Assembly (NCBI GenBank): GCA_029721515.1
Contig: CM056565.1
Location: 12,340,742 to 12,404,741 of the forward strand
DNA: 64,000 bases
Reading direction: 5' to 3'
DNA from: Synanceia verrucosa
Lineage: Eukaryota; Chordata; Actinopteri; Perciformes; Synanceiidae
Under the pieces are notes generated by a model. That model made no database searches and was not told the origin of the DNA. It worked only from the letters and a program-made list of their open reading frames with translations. Positions 23,401-36,463 of this stretch are shown piece after piece; position 1 is the first letter of the stretch; every line of letters begins with the position of its first letter. The position numbers and the translations under genes are program-made.

Positions 23401-26400
23401 TTAATTCTGACAGATGTTGCTATTAAAAGCCAATAAAAGCATTTTTTTTCTTTGACCTACAATATTTGAGTTCTGGTGCTAATCAGTCAGGTCATTCCTG
23501 GCATTTTAATAGATCTCTTTCCACAGAGGAAGGGATAATATGCAAGATATCCTTTCCTAATCAGAGACAGTGCAGAGTATCTGAATTTAAATCACTTGAC
23601 CTCAGAGAACATTAACATTGTGTGATTCCTCTGCTGCCATAAATACTCATTTTAAGAAATGGATTATTGAAATGATAATATTTTGCAATGTGCTGCTGTG
23701 ACCTCCAGGTGGCGACGGTTGATCTCATAGATAATTTCCAGGTGCCGAGGCAGCAGATGAGCAAACAGGTCAACTGGCCATCTCTCCAGAGCCTCAGGAA
23801 GGACAGTGTGGTTGGTGTAGGCACAGGTCCGCACACAGATGTCCCAGGCCTAACACCAGCCAGAGGAAATACATACATAGACATGTTTTATTTTGAAATA
23901 CATTATGATGGTGTTGTTTAAACTATGAAGTTGTGAAAAATTCAGTTCTGCTCACCATGTCCCAATTAAGTCTCTCCTCATCAACCAGAACCCTCATCAG
24001 CTCAGGAATAGCCATGGCTGGGTGAGTGTCATTCAGCTGGATGGCAACCTGAGTATGCAGAACATATACAGTAATGTCAAATGACATTATGCCATCTCTG
24101 TACTATTTCATCTTCTCTCTTATTCTCTTAGGTGCAATAAAACCCACCTACTACCTGTTCAACGCACTGACAGAGGCAATTTGACAAAAGCAAAGAGATA
24201 ACAACTGAGGGGGATCTTTTCATTTTTGACAGAAAGTATTTTGTTGAGTTTTTCGCTTCACCTTGTCAGGCAGTTTGCTGAAGTCTGTGCGAACAATCTC
24301 CCTGGAGCCAAACTTGGAGACCTTGAAACGACGGATGATGTCTTGCAGGGTGGCAGACACCACAAAGTATTCCTGCTTCAGACGGAGCTCCTTTCCTTCA
24401 AAGAACTGAGGATAAAGACACATATTTGTCTGATTCTGCTCTGCAGGCAAACATGAGTGGGATTTTTATTCATTAAACATACCATTTATACATAGTGACT
24501 GGCATTAATGTATGGGTAAATGAAATCTTTCCATTGCAGTGAAATGCTTACCCAAAACATAACAAAAGTGGTAGCACAGCACTGGCTTCATTGGTATTTC
24601 ATGCTCAGACATTCAAAAGTTATTATGCATTTATGTTTAATTTCACATATATCAAACCACAAAAGTAAACTTTTTTTTAATCAGCTGTGAATATCAATGT
24701 GATTATTTTAAAAAGACAGCTAAGAAAATGCGCCACCTGCTGCCAGGAGACAAAAATGTGTTTTTAGTTGCAGGAATATATGTGTGGATTCATGCATGTC
24801 ATTGAAGTACTCAGTTACCGCTGTTATTTATTATTATTTACAATATGTTGCTTGCTATTTGTTTGGCTGTTTGCCAGCCACTGTTATCTTTATTTACTTG
24901 TTTATCTTGATGTTGGTGTTTTAAGAAAGCAGTCCCCACTAACGATGTGGTTTATCTGCTACAGGACGAAAAATCTTCAGAAAGTTGAGCTTAAGCCCCT
25001 CGGTGCACACCACTCGTAAACCAAACCTCTGCTAAAAATGAGGAGATTTAAGGTGGAGTGGCTCGCTCGGACCACAGGGCTAGCTGCTAGCTGTTAGCTT
25101 ATCACAGAAGACTCTGCTTTTGCTTCCCGTGTGTTTTATTCATCGGAGAGGATGGTACCTGGGCAAGAACAGGCTTTCAGGACCTCACCTGTCTTTCTGA
25201 GATTACCAAACATAAAAGCAGCACGGTGACGGTAAAGTGGGCTGATAAACGAGCGGCGGCTACAAACAGTGACGTCATCAGTGTAAAAACAGTGTGGAGT
25301 GAAGGACAGCAGGTATGTGCTCACTGTCACCTGTCAGATCCTAACATGTGTTTGTTTTCATGGGTCTGTGCAGAGTATGGATATTATATTATATGAATAT
25401 GAGCTATTTTTAAGCACTCACTTAAGTCTGTTTGGATATAATGAAAAGTGATGTGAAACTGAGAAAAGCCACATTAGAGAAAGTGAATCATCTGTTTTTT
25501 TTTATGCATGAAATTGTTATTGTTGAATCACTATGACTCAACTAATTGTTTCAGCGTACCTATAATATAGTAAAAACCGTAGCACAGATTGAACTGAATC
25601 CATTATCAGATCCACCACTGTTTCTGCTCTCACTTGCATGGACATAAATTACCAGACCTGACGTGAGTTATAGCAGCAGCTAGATGGTTATCTCCCAAAT
25701 CCTCCTTCTTGAGCCTTCAGGGAGTCTGCACATGGTGGGCACTTCTTATGTCAGCGATAAAAGACAGCTTTGGGTGAAGCTTAAAGAGCACACAGTGGCT
25801 CTCGCTGCAGTCAAAGAATACCAGGGTCCAAATTATGGAAATCATTATGGAAAGTTAAGACGATCCCCACAGTGGTGTAGGAGCCATATAGTCTACAGCT
25901 TCACCTATAATGTTAATTATTTCTTGTCTCTTATCCAGGTTTACATGTGCACGACCATCCTATGACTGTGCTTCTGGTGGATTTAAAGGTAAATAAAGTC
26001 ATATTTTCTTACATTGTCGTTGGGATACAGCACACGGGAGATGTTCTCAGCCAAGTTTCTGTCCAAAACAGCCTGAATGTAGCCACCAACATTGACTGTA
26101 AGGGGGGAAAAAAGACAAAAGCTGTTGACTGTAGACTGGCAGCTGTTGCATGATTGAATATGTTTGATCCCTGTCAGACACGTACAGTCTTTAAGGTTAA
26201 ACTCGCAAGGTGCCTTCGCTGACCACAGCCTCATGGTGTTGACAACGTTGTTTCTGTAGCCAGGGATAGGGGTGTCGTATGGCAAAGCCAGCACTACCTG
26301 TCAGTACCAACGCAGGAAGACATGTATAAATAAATGTGTCTTCTCAGCAAGCATCTATTACTATTCATATTCTTTTTCTTGAAATCATATTGTCACCTGT

Positions 26401-29400
26401 GTGTCAACCCATTTGACACCATCAGGGTAATGCTCGGTCCTGCCGTAAAAGTGCACTGGACGCATGTACTCAGGACGGGCCTTCTCCCAGGGGTTGCCAT
26501 AGCGCAGCCAATCATCAGCCTCTTCAACCTGGATGATGACATTCATTTATGTTGAAAATCACACTGCTGATTGGCCTTAGAGTTGAGGTAGACATAGAAA
26601 AAGATAATGAACTTGAGGTCAGGAGAATGCTAAAGGAAAAAATCCAGCTGGTGATTTAAAAGTGATGTTATATATATATGTTGTTATCTAGAGCATTAAT
26701 ATAGCAGCACACTATCCTATGTAGTGACATAGTGGAGTAGTGTCTACCTGAGCATGCTTGTTTGCTGTAAGCCAAGCTTCGCTTTGTTAACGGTGTAGGT
26801 TTGTGCATGTCTGCACTGGCTGGCTCACACCACCGCTCTGCACCGCACTCATATGCTGGCTACAGCTGATAACAGCATGCTGACTGAAGCCGACATCCAG
26901 GAAGTGTAGCACCTTACGTTAACACTGTTAGCTCTGTCATCAGTTTGCCATTGTTTTCATTGTTAGCACCATTAGCTACACGCCACTAGCTCAGCCGTCG
27001 ATATGTTGAGAACCGTACGGAGGCAATGGAAATGCTCACAAGAAACAGTAGAAGCTATTGTTGTTCACTGAAAGGAGAATATAATTTCTAACCTGCCAGC
27101 CATTGACTATCTTCTGGTTGAAGATGCCAAATTCATAGCGAATACCATAACCGTAGGCAGCCAGACCCAGTGAAGCCATGGAGTCCAGGAAACAGGCTGA
27201 AAACAGAAACAGCACATGATAAAAGCAAATCAACGTTTGACAGGATCTTGTATAAAACCATGCATTATTTAAGCCAGTCAACAGGGGTTACATTTCTTTG
27301 AATTTATCAAATATGACGGGTGCAAAGATGCTCACCGGCAAGTCGTCCCAGGCCACCGTTTCCCAAACCAGCATCTTCCTCCATGTCTTCCAGTTCCTCC
27401 ATGTCCAGACCCAACTACAGAGGACAACAGAGTGAAATAATAAAGCAGTCATTTTGAGAGGCTGCCCTCTTTAACATAATTGTAAAAGGAAAATTCACAG
27501 TTACAGAATAAATGAAGCCATTTTCTCTCACCTGGTACATGGCCTCATCACAGGCGTTCTCCAGTGCGAGGTTCACCATGGTATTCTGCAGGGCACGGCC
27601 CATGTAGAACTCAAGGGAGATGTAATACACACGCTACAGTTTAGGAGGAAGGAGAGAAATAATCAATATTACGCTGAATGGTGAACTATTAAAAGTCATA
27701 TTTTAGGGTTCTTTGTCTCCACAGTAGCATGATGGGTTGGAATCTATCCAATAACATCCAACCCCAGACCGTCAAGGAAATCTTCAAGTTGAATTATTTA
27801 GCTCTGTGGTTGGGAGGGCATTAAAATGTGCCACCTGAGCCTGTGTTTCGCCTTTGCCATTTGGTTTTTTTCTTCGTCTGACATGGAGGGGGATGGCTAT
27901 ACGCTGAGGAGGAGAGGAGAGGAGAGACAGGGACTGGGGGACAGATTGCTTTGGGTGTTACGTAACACCAACATTTTGGTTGAGCAAATATAGCTCCTGT
28001 AGAGGTCGCTGTAAAGGTCAGCCTGAGTCTGATATCCTTTCGTTAGAGTTCAAGTCAGGATTGAAGAGGTTCAGATAAAATAATAATGACTACAACTGAC
28101 AGAGCCATATCACTGAGTGGCTAACAGGATTTCTTGAATTACATATGACTATACGTTCCCAATTTTATCAGACTTCAATCTTACTTTCGTCTCATTATAC
28201 TACAGGAATTAGATTTTTTTTTTTTTCAAGGATGCATATTATCACTGAATCTTGAATGAAAAAAATGGATCTTGCCGCTGTAACAGTAGATGATCTTACA
28301 TGCAGCACAGCTAAGTTTGGATTTCCTCCCTCTGCAAGGTTTCTTTTCAGACCTTTAAGGGATTCACCTTTAACCTTTCAGCCTAGAGCGCCGGAACAAG
28401 GTGATACAGTTTGGAGGTCAGATGGTTTTTAAGTTGGAGGCTGTAGCTCACCATCTGATGAAACAGTTTCTGACAAGTGTGAGATGGAAATGTCTCTGAG
28501 ATTACTGAGATTGATACTTACAGAACAATAATACTGCGGTGTAAGCCGAGAGGAGCAAGGAACGTATTCTTCCCATGTTAAGAAAAGAAAAAGCATTCTC
28601 TTTATTCAGTAGAGTTATTAATGATCTTGCGAGGAAAATTTTTTTTTCCTGCTAAGTAAATACAATTTTCTCTCCGCTTCCGAACCCTCTATTGTGATTA
28701 CACACAGTTTTGTGATGTATTTTTAAGCAGTAATGTGGTGTCCTTTCGCTGCTTTTTTCTCAAGCTCTCTATTGTTGTTCTTCCTGCAGCTTGTAGTTAA
28801 TAACACTGCAGCTGCTGAGATGTGGTTTCTCTGAAAGACAGGCTGTGTGATTGCTTACCTATGAACCCAGTTGCCCTCACAGGCATGTGCTCATATGACA
28901 CAAGTGAGGGGCTCTATGCTTTATGGTCAGACAGGCTGGGAACAGGAGGTCATGGAGAGGTTTAATGTTTCAACACAGTGATAGAACGGCAGCATACCAG
29001 CCAAGTGCTAAGAAGCCCTGATGAAGCTTAAATGTCATGACCTTCCCCTGACATCAGACTGCTGAAAGTACAGTGGAAGACTATAAATCCCTTGCTCTTA
29101 TGAAAATGATTCTTGGCCTTTTGTGAAAAATGTGCAGAAGTTATTCCATCACACAGTATAGCTTGAAGTTATTGTACAGAATGAAAACAATGGGTCAGGC
29201 ACTGAGCTGATAATGCAACAGACTCTTAGAAATGTCCTGTAGGTGTGAACCAGCTCTAAAATAAAATATAGTTGCCAGTATTCCCCCGGGCTGTGTGTGT
29301 GGAAAACTGATAGAATATGAAATGAAGTTGCAATTTTCTTTGTCACTTATTCAAGATGAGATACTGTTTATGCCATAATTGGTGTCTATCAGTTAATTAA

Positions 29401-29687
29401 TAAATCTATGTATTCATGGCAATCTCCGTGCTGTTATAACTTACTTTGGGGTCTTTCTCATAGTAGTGCTGCTGGGTTCTGATCCACCTGCCAATCAAGT
29501 GCTCCCGCACAGTGTGGGCGAGAGCAAAGTAGTAATCCCTTCTGCTAGCCACATTTCTGTCCTTGACCAGCGTAAAGTGGAGATGTCTGTTGAAATCTTG
29601 CTTCAGCGCTGAAACGTTCTCAGTGCCGGCGAGGCCTCGCACCGAGATCTGTTTCCTTCTTTCATGGTCAGACAAGGGTTTAGACAT
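20453..29687 (-). CDS. pygm: glycogen phosphorylase, muscle form, complete (20 exons)
   Basis: This cytosolic PLP enzyme cleaves alpha-1,4-glucosyl units of glycogen with phosphate to glucose-1-phosphate. Exons: 29445-29687, 27532-27633, 27336-27414, 27093-27196, 26397-26528, 26186-26297, 26013-26095, 24262-24405, 23956-24048, 23703-23849, 22984-23147, 22769-22883, 22576-22677, 22303-22450, 22141-22199, 21899-22040, 21537-21744, 20943-21077, 20682-20748 and 20453-20602. They sum to 2529 bases, 842 residues plus stop, the usual PYGM length, and all junctions stay in frame. Key residues seen: Ser15 in RKQISVRGLAG (phosphorylase kinase site), Tyr76 of the AMP site in HYYEKDPK, a glycine-rich segment (EEDAGLGNGGLGRLA), and the PLP lysine Lys681 in GTGNMKFMLNGAL. 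The N-terminus MSKPLSDHERRKQIS and C-terminus EKLPAPDDKH favour the muscle over the liver or brain form. The paralogue (a or b) is not resolved. The exon 10 donor is weak (GAG|GTCACA). Confidence 0.96.
24730..24743 (-). promoter_or_regulatory. CTCF-like core motif in pygm intron 7
   Basis: The minus strand reads GCAGCAGGTGGCGC, 13 of 14 matches to the CTCF core CCASYAGRKGGCRS. Sequence match only. Confidence 0.4.
25270..25277. promoter_or_regulatory. consensus cAMP-response element
   Basis: TGACGTCA is the full palindromic CRE bound by CREB/ATF factors. It lies in pygm intron 7, far from the pygm promoter. An 8-mer can occur by chance. Confidence 0.25.
26890..27050 (+). repeat. old interspersed repeat fragment in pygm intron 4
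   Basis: The segment AGCTCAGCCGTCGATATGTT..GGAGGCAATGGAAATGCTC matches, with scattered changes, AGCCCAGTTGTCGCCATGTT..GAGGCAATAGAAACACTC at 37750-37800. The two are diverged copies of one family. The family is not named here. Confidence 0.6.
27634..29444 (-). other. pygm intron 1 (1.8 kb)
   Basis: Donor GTAAGT and acceptor ..ACTGTAG. It includes a purine-rich (GAGGA)n stretch near 27910-27930. No further exon or RNA gene was recognised. Confidence 0.7.
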
Positions 29688-29813
29688 GGTGGCAGGAGAT
29701 GTAGCAGCTCAGGGCTCTGACTCTGGCTGAATGTAAACAGAAAGACAGCAGGCACACACCACCAGGCCCAGACACACAAGCAGAGAGGCGCCCACACCGT
29801 CTGCTCAGGTTCA

Positions 29814-29825
29814 GGTTTTTAAAGG
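29814..29825 (-). promoter_or_regulatory. TATA-like element of pygm
   Basis: The minus strand reads CCTTTAAAAACC, about 130 bases upstream of the start codon. This would put transcription start near 29790 and give a roughly 100-base leader with no intron before the ATG. Confidence 0.4.
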
Positions 29826-30402
29826 CACAACTATGAATATGAAGCAGAGGGTGGAGCAGGTTGTATAAGGTAAAGGGATGGACTCTAACCTTTCAATTAT
29901 TTAACACTTGATTAACAATAGGGCCAGTCAAAGATGTCAGACTGGCAGCATTAGAGGGCGTTGAAGTCATTTACAGTACACCTGTTTATTTCTAAGGGAA
30001 CAAGACAGTTCAGCTTTCTTATTTCATTTAAGAATAAACAGTGATTGACTGATCATTTTCAGTCAACCTGATCAAAGCAGTTTGAACACTCTGACTCTTC
30101 CCATTTAGAAAAAAAACACTTTGTAGTCTTTGTCTTGCTTATCTCTCACTTTTACAAAAAGGATTAATGTGACATTTGAAAAGACATGAGTGAGCCAGTG
30201 TTACTGTATTATAATAATTAAAATAATAACATGACATACAATCTGAATAATACCATATAATAGTAGTTATTATGTTGGTGCATAATTACTCCATTGCCGG
30301 CATGTGTGGTTATTGTAGAAAGGAGCATGTGTGGCTTTATAATATATGGCAGCTACAGTGGCTAACTTGTTTTTCTCCCCATAGTTGGCAGGGCTGCCTT
30401 GG

Positions 30403-30416
30403 CCAGCAGATGGTAG
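30403..30416 (+). promoter_or_regulatory. CTCF-like motif upstream of pygm
   Basis: CCAGCAGATGGTAG fits the CTCF core at 13 of 14 positions (a T replaces the C of GGC). It lies about 0.6 kb upstream of the presumed pygm transcription start. Confidence 0.3.
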
Positions 30417-33400
30417 CGCTATATTATTATTATTTTTTTTATGTAAATGTATGTTGTTGCACCTGAAATGCAAAGCACTGCAAACGTCAGCAAATTCCCA
30501 TATTCTGGGCTGACACTATATAGTAGTTTTGCATTGGAGGGCAGTTTAAGAGTGTATTCTAGTTTCAGCAAACCATGCTGGATCAGGACTCGCTTGTTCC
30601 CCAGCCTGCTCTGAAAGTTTAACATATTTCCAAGCTACTGTAATACTTCACAGGTACTGTAAGTAGCAGTACTAGCTATAAACCAGTGATCCAGAGTCTA
30701 TGTAGATCACATCTGTTCAAGAGCCTGGAGCAATAACAGACACAAAAACAGCTGCAGCAGATCCGCTAGAACCTGCTCTATTTTCAGTTATCACTCCAAC
30801 GAGCCAAACTATCATGACGTCTTGACCTTCTATAAATAGTAACTCTGACCCAGTCCCAAAGGCCATGATATTTGAAAGGCATATCTTGTTAATGTCAGCA
30901 AGAGCCGGCAGACAACACTAGTATATTACTATGAGTCGGACCGCAGCATGGGGGGGGCAGTGTTTGCTGAGCTGTTCTCAGTAGGATGCAATGCACACTT
31001 GTCATTATCCTCTTTAAAATGGGGGGCGTTCTCCTTTTGTATTGAAATTGGTTAAAAGCTGCATAAAAGGATGCTTTTATATCAAGATGTACTGGATTGT
31101 AAGGCACTTCAGATAAATGTGATGACAGGAAAAGTACTGGGAGTAACATCATCTCATCGTTCCAGCCATTTGCCACTCTGTCGCATGATTGGAAAAGATG
31201 CAGAAAAGAAATAGACATTACTGTCAAACTTCACAACAGCTACAAAGAAATCAAATTGCCAGTGGTGGTTTGAGTGGTTGGCAGCGCTCCATGGGCATTT
31301 CCACATCATTTGAAGAACTTACACAGTATAGAAACGCTGTCTGTGCCATTTCCTGTTATGTTCCCTTTAATATCCCTGCATGCCAAATGACCCCCAGAAC
31401 AGAGGGACCATCACACAACAGATGACAGAGATTGAAGCTGGCATGGCCCCGATTTGTCCATTATGATGAGCAAATTATGTTCTTACATGTCTACTGGCTG
31501 TTCTGTCAAATGGTACATCAAGCATTTCAAGACCACACTAAATGAATGCACTGCTTGATGGAAACTGTGTTAAAAAAAAAACACACCCCAGCAACATTCT
31601 CAATGTGAAAGCAAATTTTCACAACACATGGAGTTGTTAGGACAGCCTAGTCACTGAACCATGTTCTTGTGCCAGCACAATGTGACCATTTCTTCTTTTT
31701 TGTTATTATGACCTGTTTTTTTCTGTCTGCATTATCTGTCTGTTCGGCGAACAGTCATTTATGATATCTCCATCAAATAATCAGAAGGACGCATTGGAAG
31801 TTTAATTAATTTTGATTTTAATTTGATTCCTTGGAGAATATGAAGTCAATTAACTGTGATGGTAATGAATGCTGTGATTGGCCAACAGTAACCACAGTTA
31901 TTAAGGCGCCTGTGTGTTCAGGCAGACATTAGGGACTGGTGCAAACTGGCATTGGATGTGGAAATGAAGGTGCCTGATATCATTTTTATGAACAAAAGCC
32001 AGATATTTTTTTGTTGTTTTTTTTTTTCTCAAAATGTGTACTCCCAATGACTGCTATTATATTAACCAGTCACAGTTTTTAGTTTGGTTTCTTGGTTTGA
32101 TTTCTTAGCCTGCTTGCTTTTGGTGCTTTTTTATTGCTCATAAATTCAAAATATATTTAGTCGGGTAGGAGCATCTAATTCCGACTGCCATGGAGTATTA
32201 TGACGACAATACGCTTCTGAAATCCCAGACGGCTCAGTCAAACATATTATCTGTCTTGCGTAAAACAGAAATAAAATATCACAGAAGCATTTCAAGTTTG
32301 AGCTACCACCTATGAGCTCAACAACTATGTGTGTTGTGAAATACAAATTATTTTTTAATGTACAATATGGAAATTTTGTGATTAATCACAATTTTAAAAA
32401 ATTGTTTGTCATCCCCAATATTTAGCACTCTGCTATTGTTTAATCTTCCATTCAGTAGTCTTATGATGTTGTTATTAAACCTTTTTGAGGCTGTGAAAAG
32501 TGAATTACCCCACTCTCCTTCTGCATGCAATATTAGGTCCTATGTAAAGTTATTAGTATCTTTTACATTTTAAAACATATTTTGGGTACCTTATCTATTG
32601 ATCAGGTCAAATCTGCACGACTGATATCTGACATTGCTGCAAAACCTCCCTTCACAAAATGGTAAATGGATCTGAAAGTTGTCATGCAGAATAATGTGTC
32701 ACCTACGTCTGGCACCTCCATGCTTTTTTCATTGATCCCCTTTTTTCTGTTTTTTTTTCCTTCTCTGTTTCTTCTTGTTTTTTTGTATTTGGCTAGCTGG
32801 TGAATTCAGCTCTTTCCAGGTGAAGAAAGGGAATTAATTTTTCATCTCCTCAACATCGGAATTCATGGGATTGGCTCCAGAGGAAGCAAAGCGTGAAAAA
32901 AATAGAAATGAGTCTTGTCAGATTGATGTGATATCCCGTAATAAACAAGTAAAAAAGAGGCAGCACAGGGAATATGGTTCAAGGGAAATGTGCCAACACA
33001 CTTTGAACAAGGTCAGATGGATATTCAGACTGTGTGCAAGTTAAATGTCCCTAGTTTTAATGGTTTTTTGCTTGTCACCATTGAACAAAAGCACACGGCT
33101 GCCATCCAAACATACACTGTGCAGCAGCTAAGCAACCAAATAATTGCATCTCAACTTGATCTGGCTGTAATTCTCTCTTGCCTCATTCACACATTGACTC
33201 CCAGACATCCTCATTGTCACGCGCAGTCTGTTGGTGGGAGAGCTGTTTCTTCCGCTTTGCCTGAAGGGAATGAGCATCTTTGTTTACATCTCACCAAAAA
33301 TTGAGGACTTAAGGTATCACACGTAGTACTTGGCATACATTCATTGCTGCACATGCTGCACATACAAGCAATTGTTACTAGGCCTCAGTGTTTTCTTACT

Positions 33401-34529
33401 GTAATGTATTGGATTTAATTCAGTTGCCTCGTTAAAAATATAATGTACTATACTGTAAAATCGGAACTTGCTCAATTAAATTTCATGCACCATGAAATTG
33501 TTTAACTCCAGTTCCCCTGCAATGACTTTCAATATATAGTGACAGGCAACATAATTATTATTTTTTTTGTGTAATCCGATTTTATCTGTGATGGTGGAAA
33601 AAGGCATTTAATTTGAGTCCACACTGAACGTATCTGTTGTGTAGTGTTAAAAAGATGTTGTCTTGGCAGATTACCAATCATGTGATTTGCATTGCATTTC
33701 TTGATGGCAATGAGTCACAGCACATCTGGTTCACGGGGAGGTTGTTAAGTTGCAGTGTTTTTCTCGGGTCAGATGCTCTCTGCGGGCCTGTCAGCATGGG
33801 GCCAACACAGGAGGAATACTGTCACCTGGTGGTAAATCAGATAACGTGTCACATTGAAAACCAGCTTTGTGTAGGCGACCAAAGAGGAACAAAGAGCACT
33901 GGCAATCCACAAGAAGTGAGCATTGTTAGCTAATTGAATATTTGGACTAATTAAAACAAGAGGATCGATGAACAAATTAAAGAGGCGTGCCACAGATTAT
34001 AAACATGGAGTTGAAGAGTACATACTTGGCTTGTGAAAACAGATGCTGAATATCTTCTGTTGTTGTTTTCTTTTTGTGGCTTAACTCTTACTAGATCAGG
34101 ATACTACAGCCTCAACTATTTCAATTTTGACCATTCTGTTTTTCATCCTTCTACTCCCCCAACATCGTAAAAGTGCAATGTTAAAATGCTGGAGCTTACC
34201 CAGCAATCAGTCTCAGTAGCAGTTTTTTCTCATTCGCTTTTCTGCAAAGAAAAATTATACATTTTCCTCTATGTGACAATCAAAGGAACACAGGGAAATG
34301 TTCATTGGGTGTGAAAAAATGTCATTATTTAACTCATTTTTTAAAGACAGAATCACAGTTTACTCTCACACTTATTAGCACTTTTGCCTGATGAAACTTC
34401 AAGCCTGTGTGGATGTATACGTAATAGACGGCTGGCAGAACAATTAACATCTTTATCACCAAAATCCCAGTGTGGCACCACCCTTCTTCAACCTGTAGGT
34501 AAAGGTCTAAGAGCTGTCGTTTTGACTAA

Positions 34530-35050
34530 GGCACTGTTTACATGAGAACGCTTTCGGGTAAAAATGACAAAATACTTTATCGGATGTGCCTTTGGTTTAG
34601 ACGGTGATGGCATTTTTGGGGCTTGAAAACGCAAAGAAATGAAGCCACCCTCCAGAGTGGAAAACTTGAATACACTCCTCCGTAGCGTTTCCGTCTACAC
34701 TGCCCAAGACGCAAAACTCTGCTCTGATCTGCTCACGTCGCATACGCGTTTACATCACATACATGTGCCAGTACAGGGAAATACACAAACATGTCAGATT
34801 ATTTGCATGCGTCGGACCTTCAAGCTGCTCTGGCAACTCTAATAAACATACAGGAGTCTTTCCAACAAATGTACAGAATCTGAACAGATAGTATTACTGA
34901 ACAGAGAAGGATCTGTAAGCACCAACTAGCCGCCTGGGATGCCTACCCAATTGAATTCCACGTACTTTTGCGTCACCGTTTGCATGCAGATTTCCTCCCG
35001 AAAACGCTCACCTAAACGCGGAATAAAAAGTTAAGACGCGACGCCACTCC
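34530..35050 (+). repeat. interspersed teleost repeat, CpG-containing
   Basis: Segments such as CGGATGTGCCTTTGGTTTAG, GGCATTTTTGGGGCTTG, AAAACGC and GTAGCGTTTCCGTCTACACT recall a repeat common in fish genomes. CpG content is above the surroundings. Boundaries are approximate and the class is not established. Confidence 0.5.
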
Positions 35051-36463
35051 TACTGTGACGTGTCAAGTATTTTCAGTGAAAAAGAGGCCTTTTGATTTTT
35101 TAAAAAATCTTTATTTGGCTATAATGCATTCATATCAGTATCATATATAGTGTTTCCAGTTCAATGAGAGGAGTTGGTGGTATACTTATGTGACTTTAAC
35201 ACAAACACAAAATAAAGATCAATAATTTATGTGACTGATTACTGCACCACATCAGAAGATTGTTGCAAATACAGTTATAGTATGAATGATATTGTACATT
35301 AGTATTACTTAAAACTCGAGCTGCTACACCATCCATAAATAGCTCATCAATATTTTATCCATGAGTCAATATTGCATGCTATTGCAAAGGAAAGGAAGGT
35401 CTCTGAGACTTACTACGAGACCTTGTTTACTTGCACCGCTCTTCTGCTGACTGTATGTTATAAGATTTGTTTTGAATATTAACAGATTAATTATACTGAG
35501 CAAACTGCTTGAACTGCACAAGCGAGCACATCACAGCAACTGCAAAAGCCACAGGAATGTCCTGAGCTTGTGATTCACTCTTCAGACACAAAAAAATCGT
35601 TCAATAACATGCATGCTTTTTAAGTCCCAAGGGCTTTCTCATAATACAAATCTCACTCAATATTTTATTGCAATTGTGGATATGTATCTCTTTACTCAAC
35701 AGATGAGTACCTCTATTTCCTCATGTAGGCCTCAGAGCTTCACTCTCTTTTAGACCAGAACAAAAATCAATAATGGCCTTAGACATGTCACTAAAACACA
35801 CACACACACACCGTACGGTTTGGTAAGGAGTTTGGGGGGCTGAGGTGCCCCAGATGTATGTATGATGCATGTATTGGATAGAGTATGATTGTGTCCTAAA
35901 GGGGAGGACATAAAGATGACCACTGGGTGACTAAACATAATTATCATTTAGTGCACTGAAGTACAAACACTCATCTGTTCTACTTGTATTCTCTTTTTGT
36001 TTGTTGATGCTTTGTTGCACATTAGTTCTGCTTTGCGGGATTTGTTTAAGAACACAACCTCACCAAAAGCCTCACATGAAACCAACTTAAGAGTCTACAG
36101 ACATGCTCATGGCTGTGGTAGGTTGTAATTAAGCACAGCAGTGCTGGATGCTAACATCAGCATGCTAACATATTAGTAATTTTAGCCCAGTATCACAAAT
36201 TTGCCTCCAGGGGCTTTATGATCTGTGCAGCATAAGACACAATCTGTACTTTGCGCCTCACTTTGGGTTAGGAAAAGCAAAAAAAAGTCTTTAAAGGTAC
36301 AGTGTGTGTGCTTTGGAAGCATCTAGTGTTGTGGTTGCAGATTGCAACCACCTAAGTGTCTCTCTGCTCACTCCTGCCTTTCCAAGACTTTGATAATGTG
36401 AGCCGCTGAGTGCAAACAGAGGTCAGATGGTGGCTGGTAATACTACAGTTTTACTTTCTCAGC

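Larger units (their letters stand above)
24406..26012 (-). other. pygm intron 7 (1.6 kb) with regulatory-like motifs
   Basis: It contains a CTCF-like motif at 24730-24743, a GC-richer stretch around 25.0-25.3 kb with GCTAGCTGCTAGCTGTTAGC-type repeat sequence, and a consensus CRE (TGACGTCA) at 25270-25277. No exon was recognised. Confidence 0.6.

Noticed and set aside
30403..30416. CTCF motif counted as a separate finding
   Set aside because: The match has a substitution in the usually invariant GGC, so it is listed only as a weak feature.
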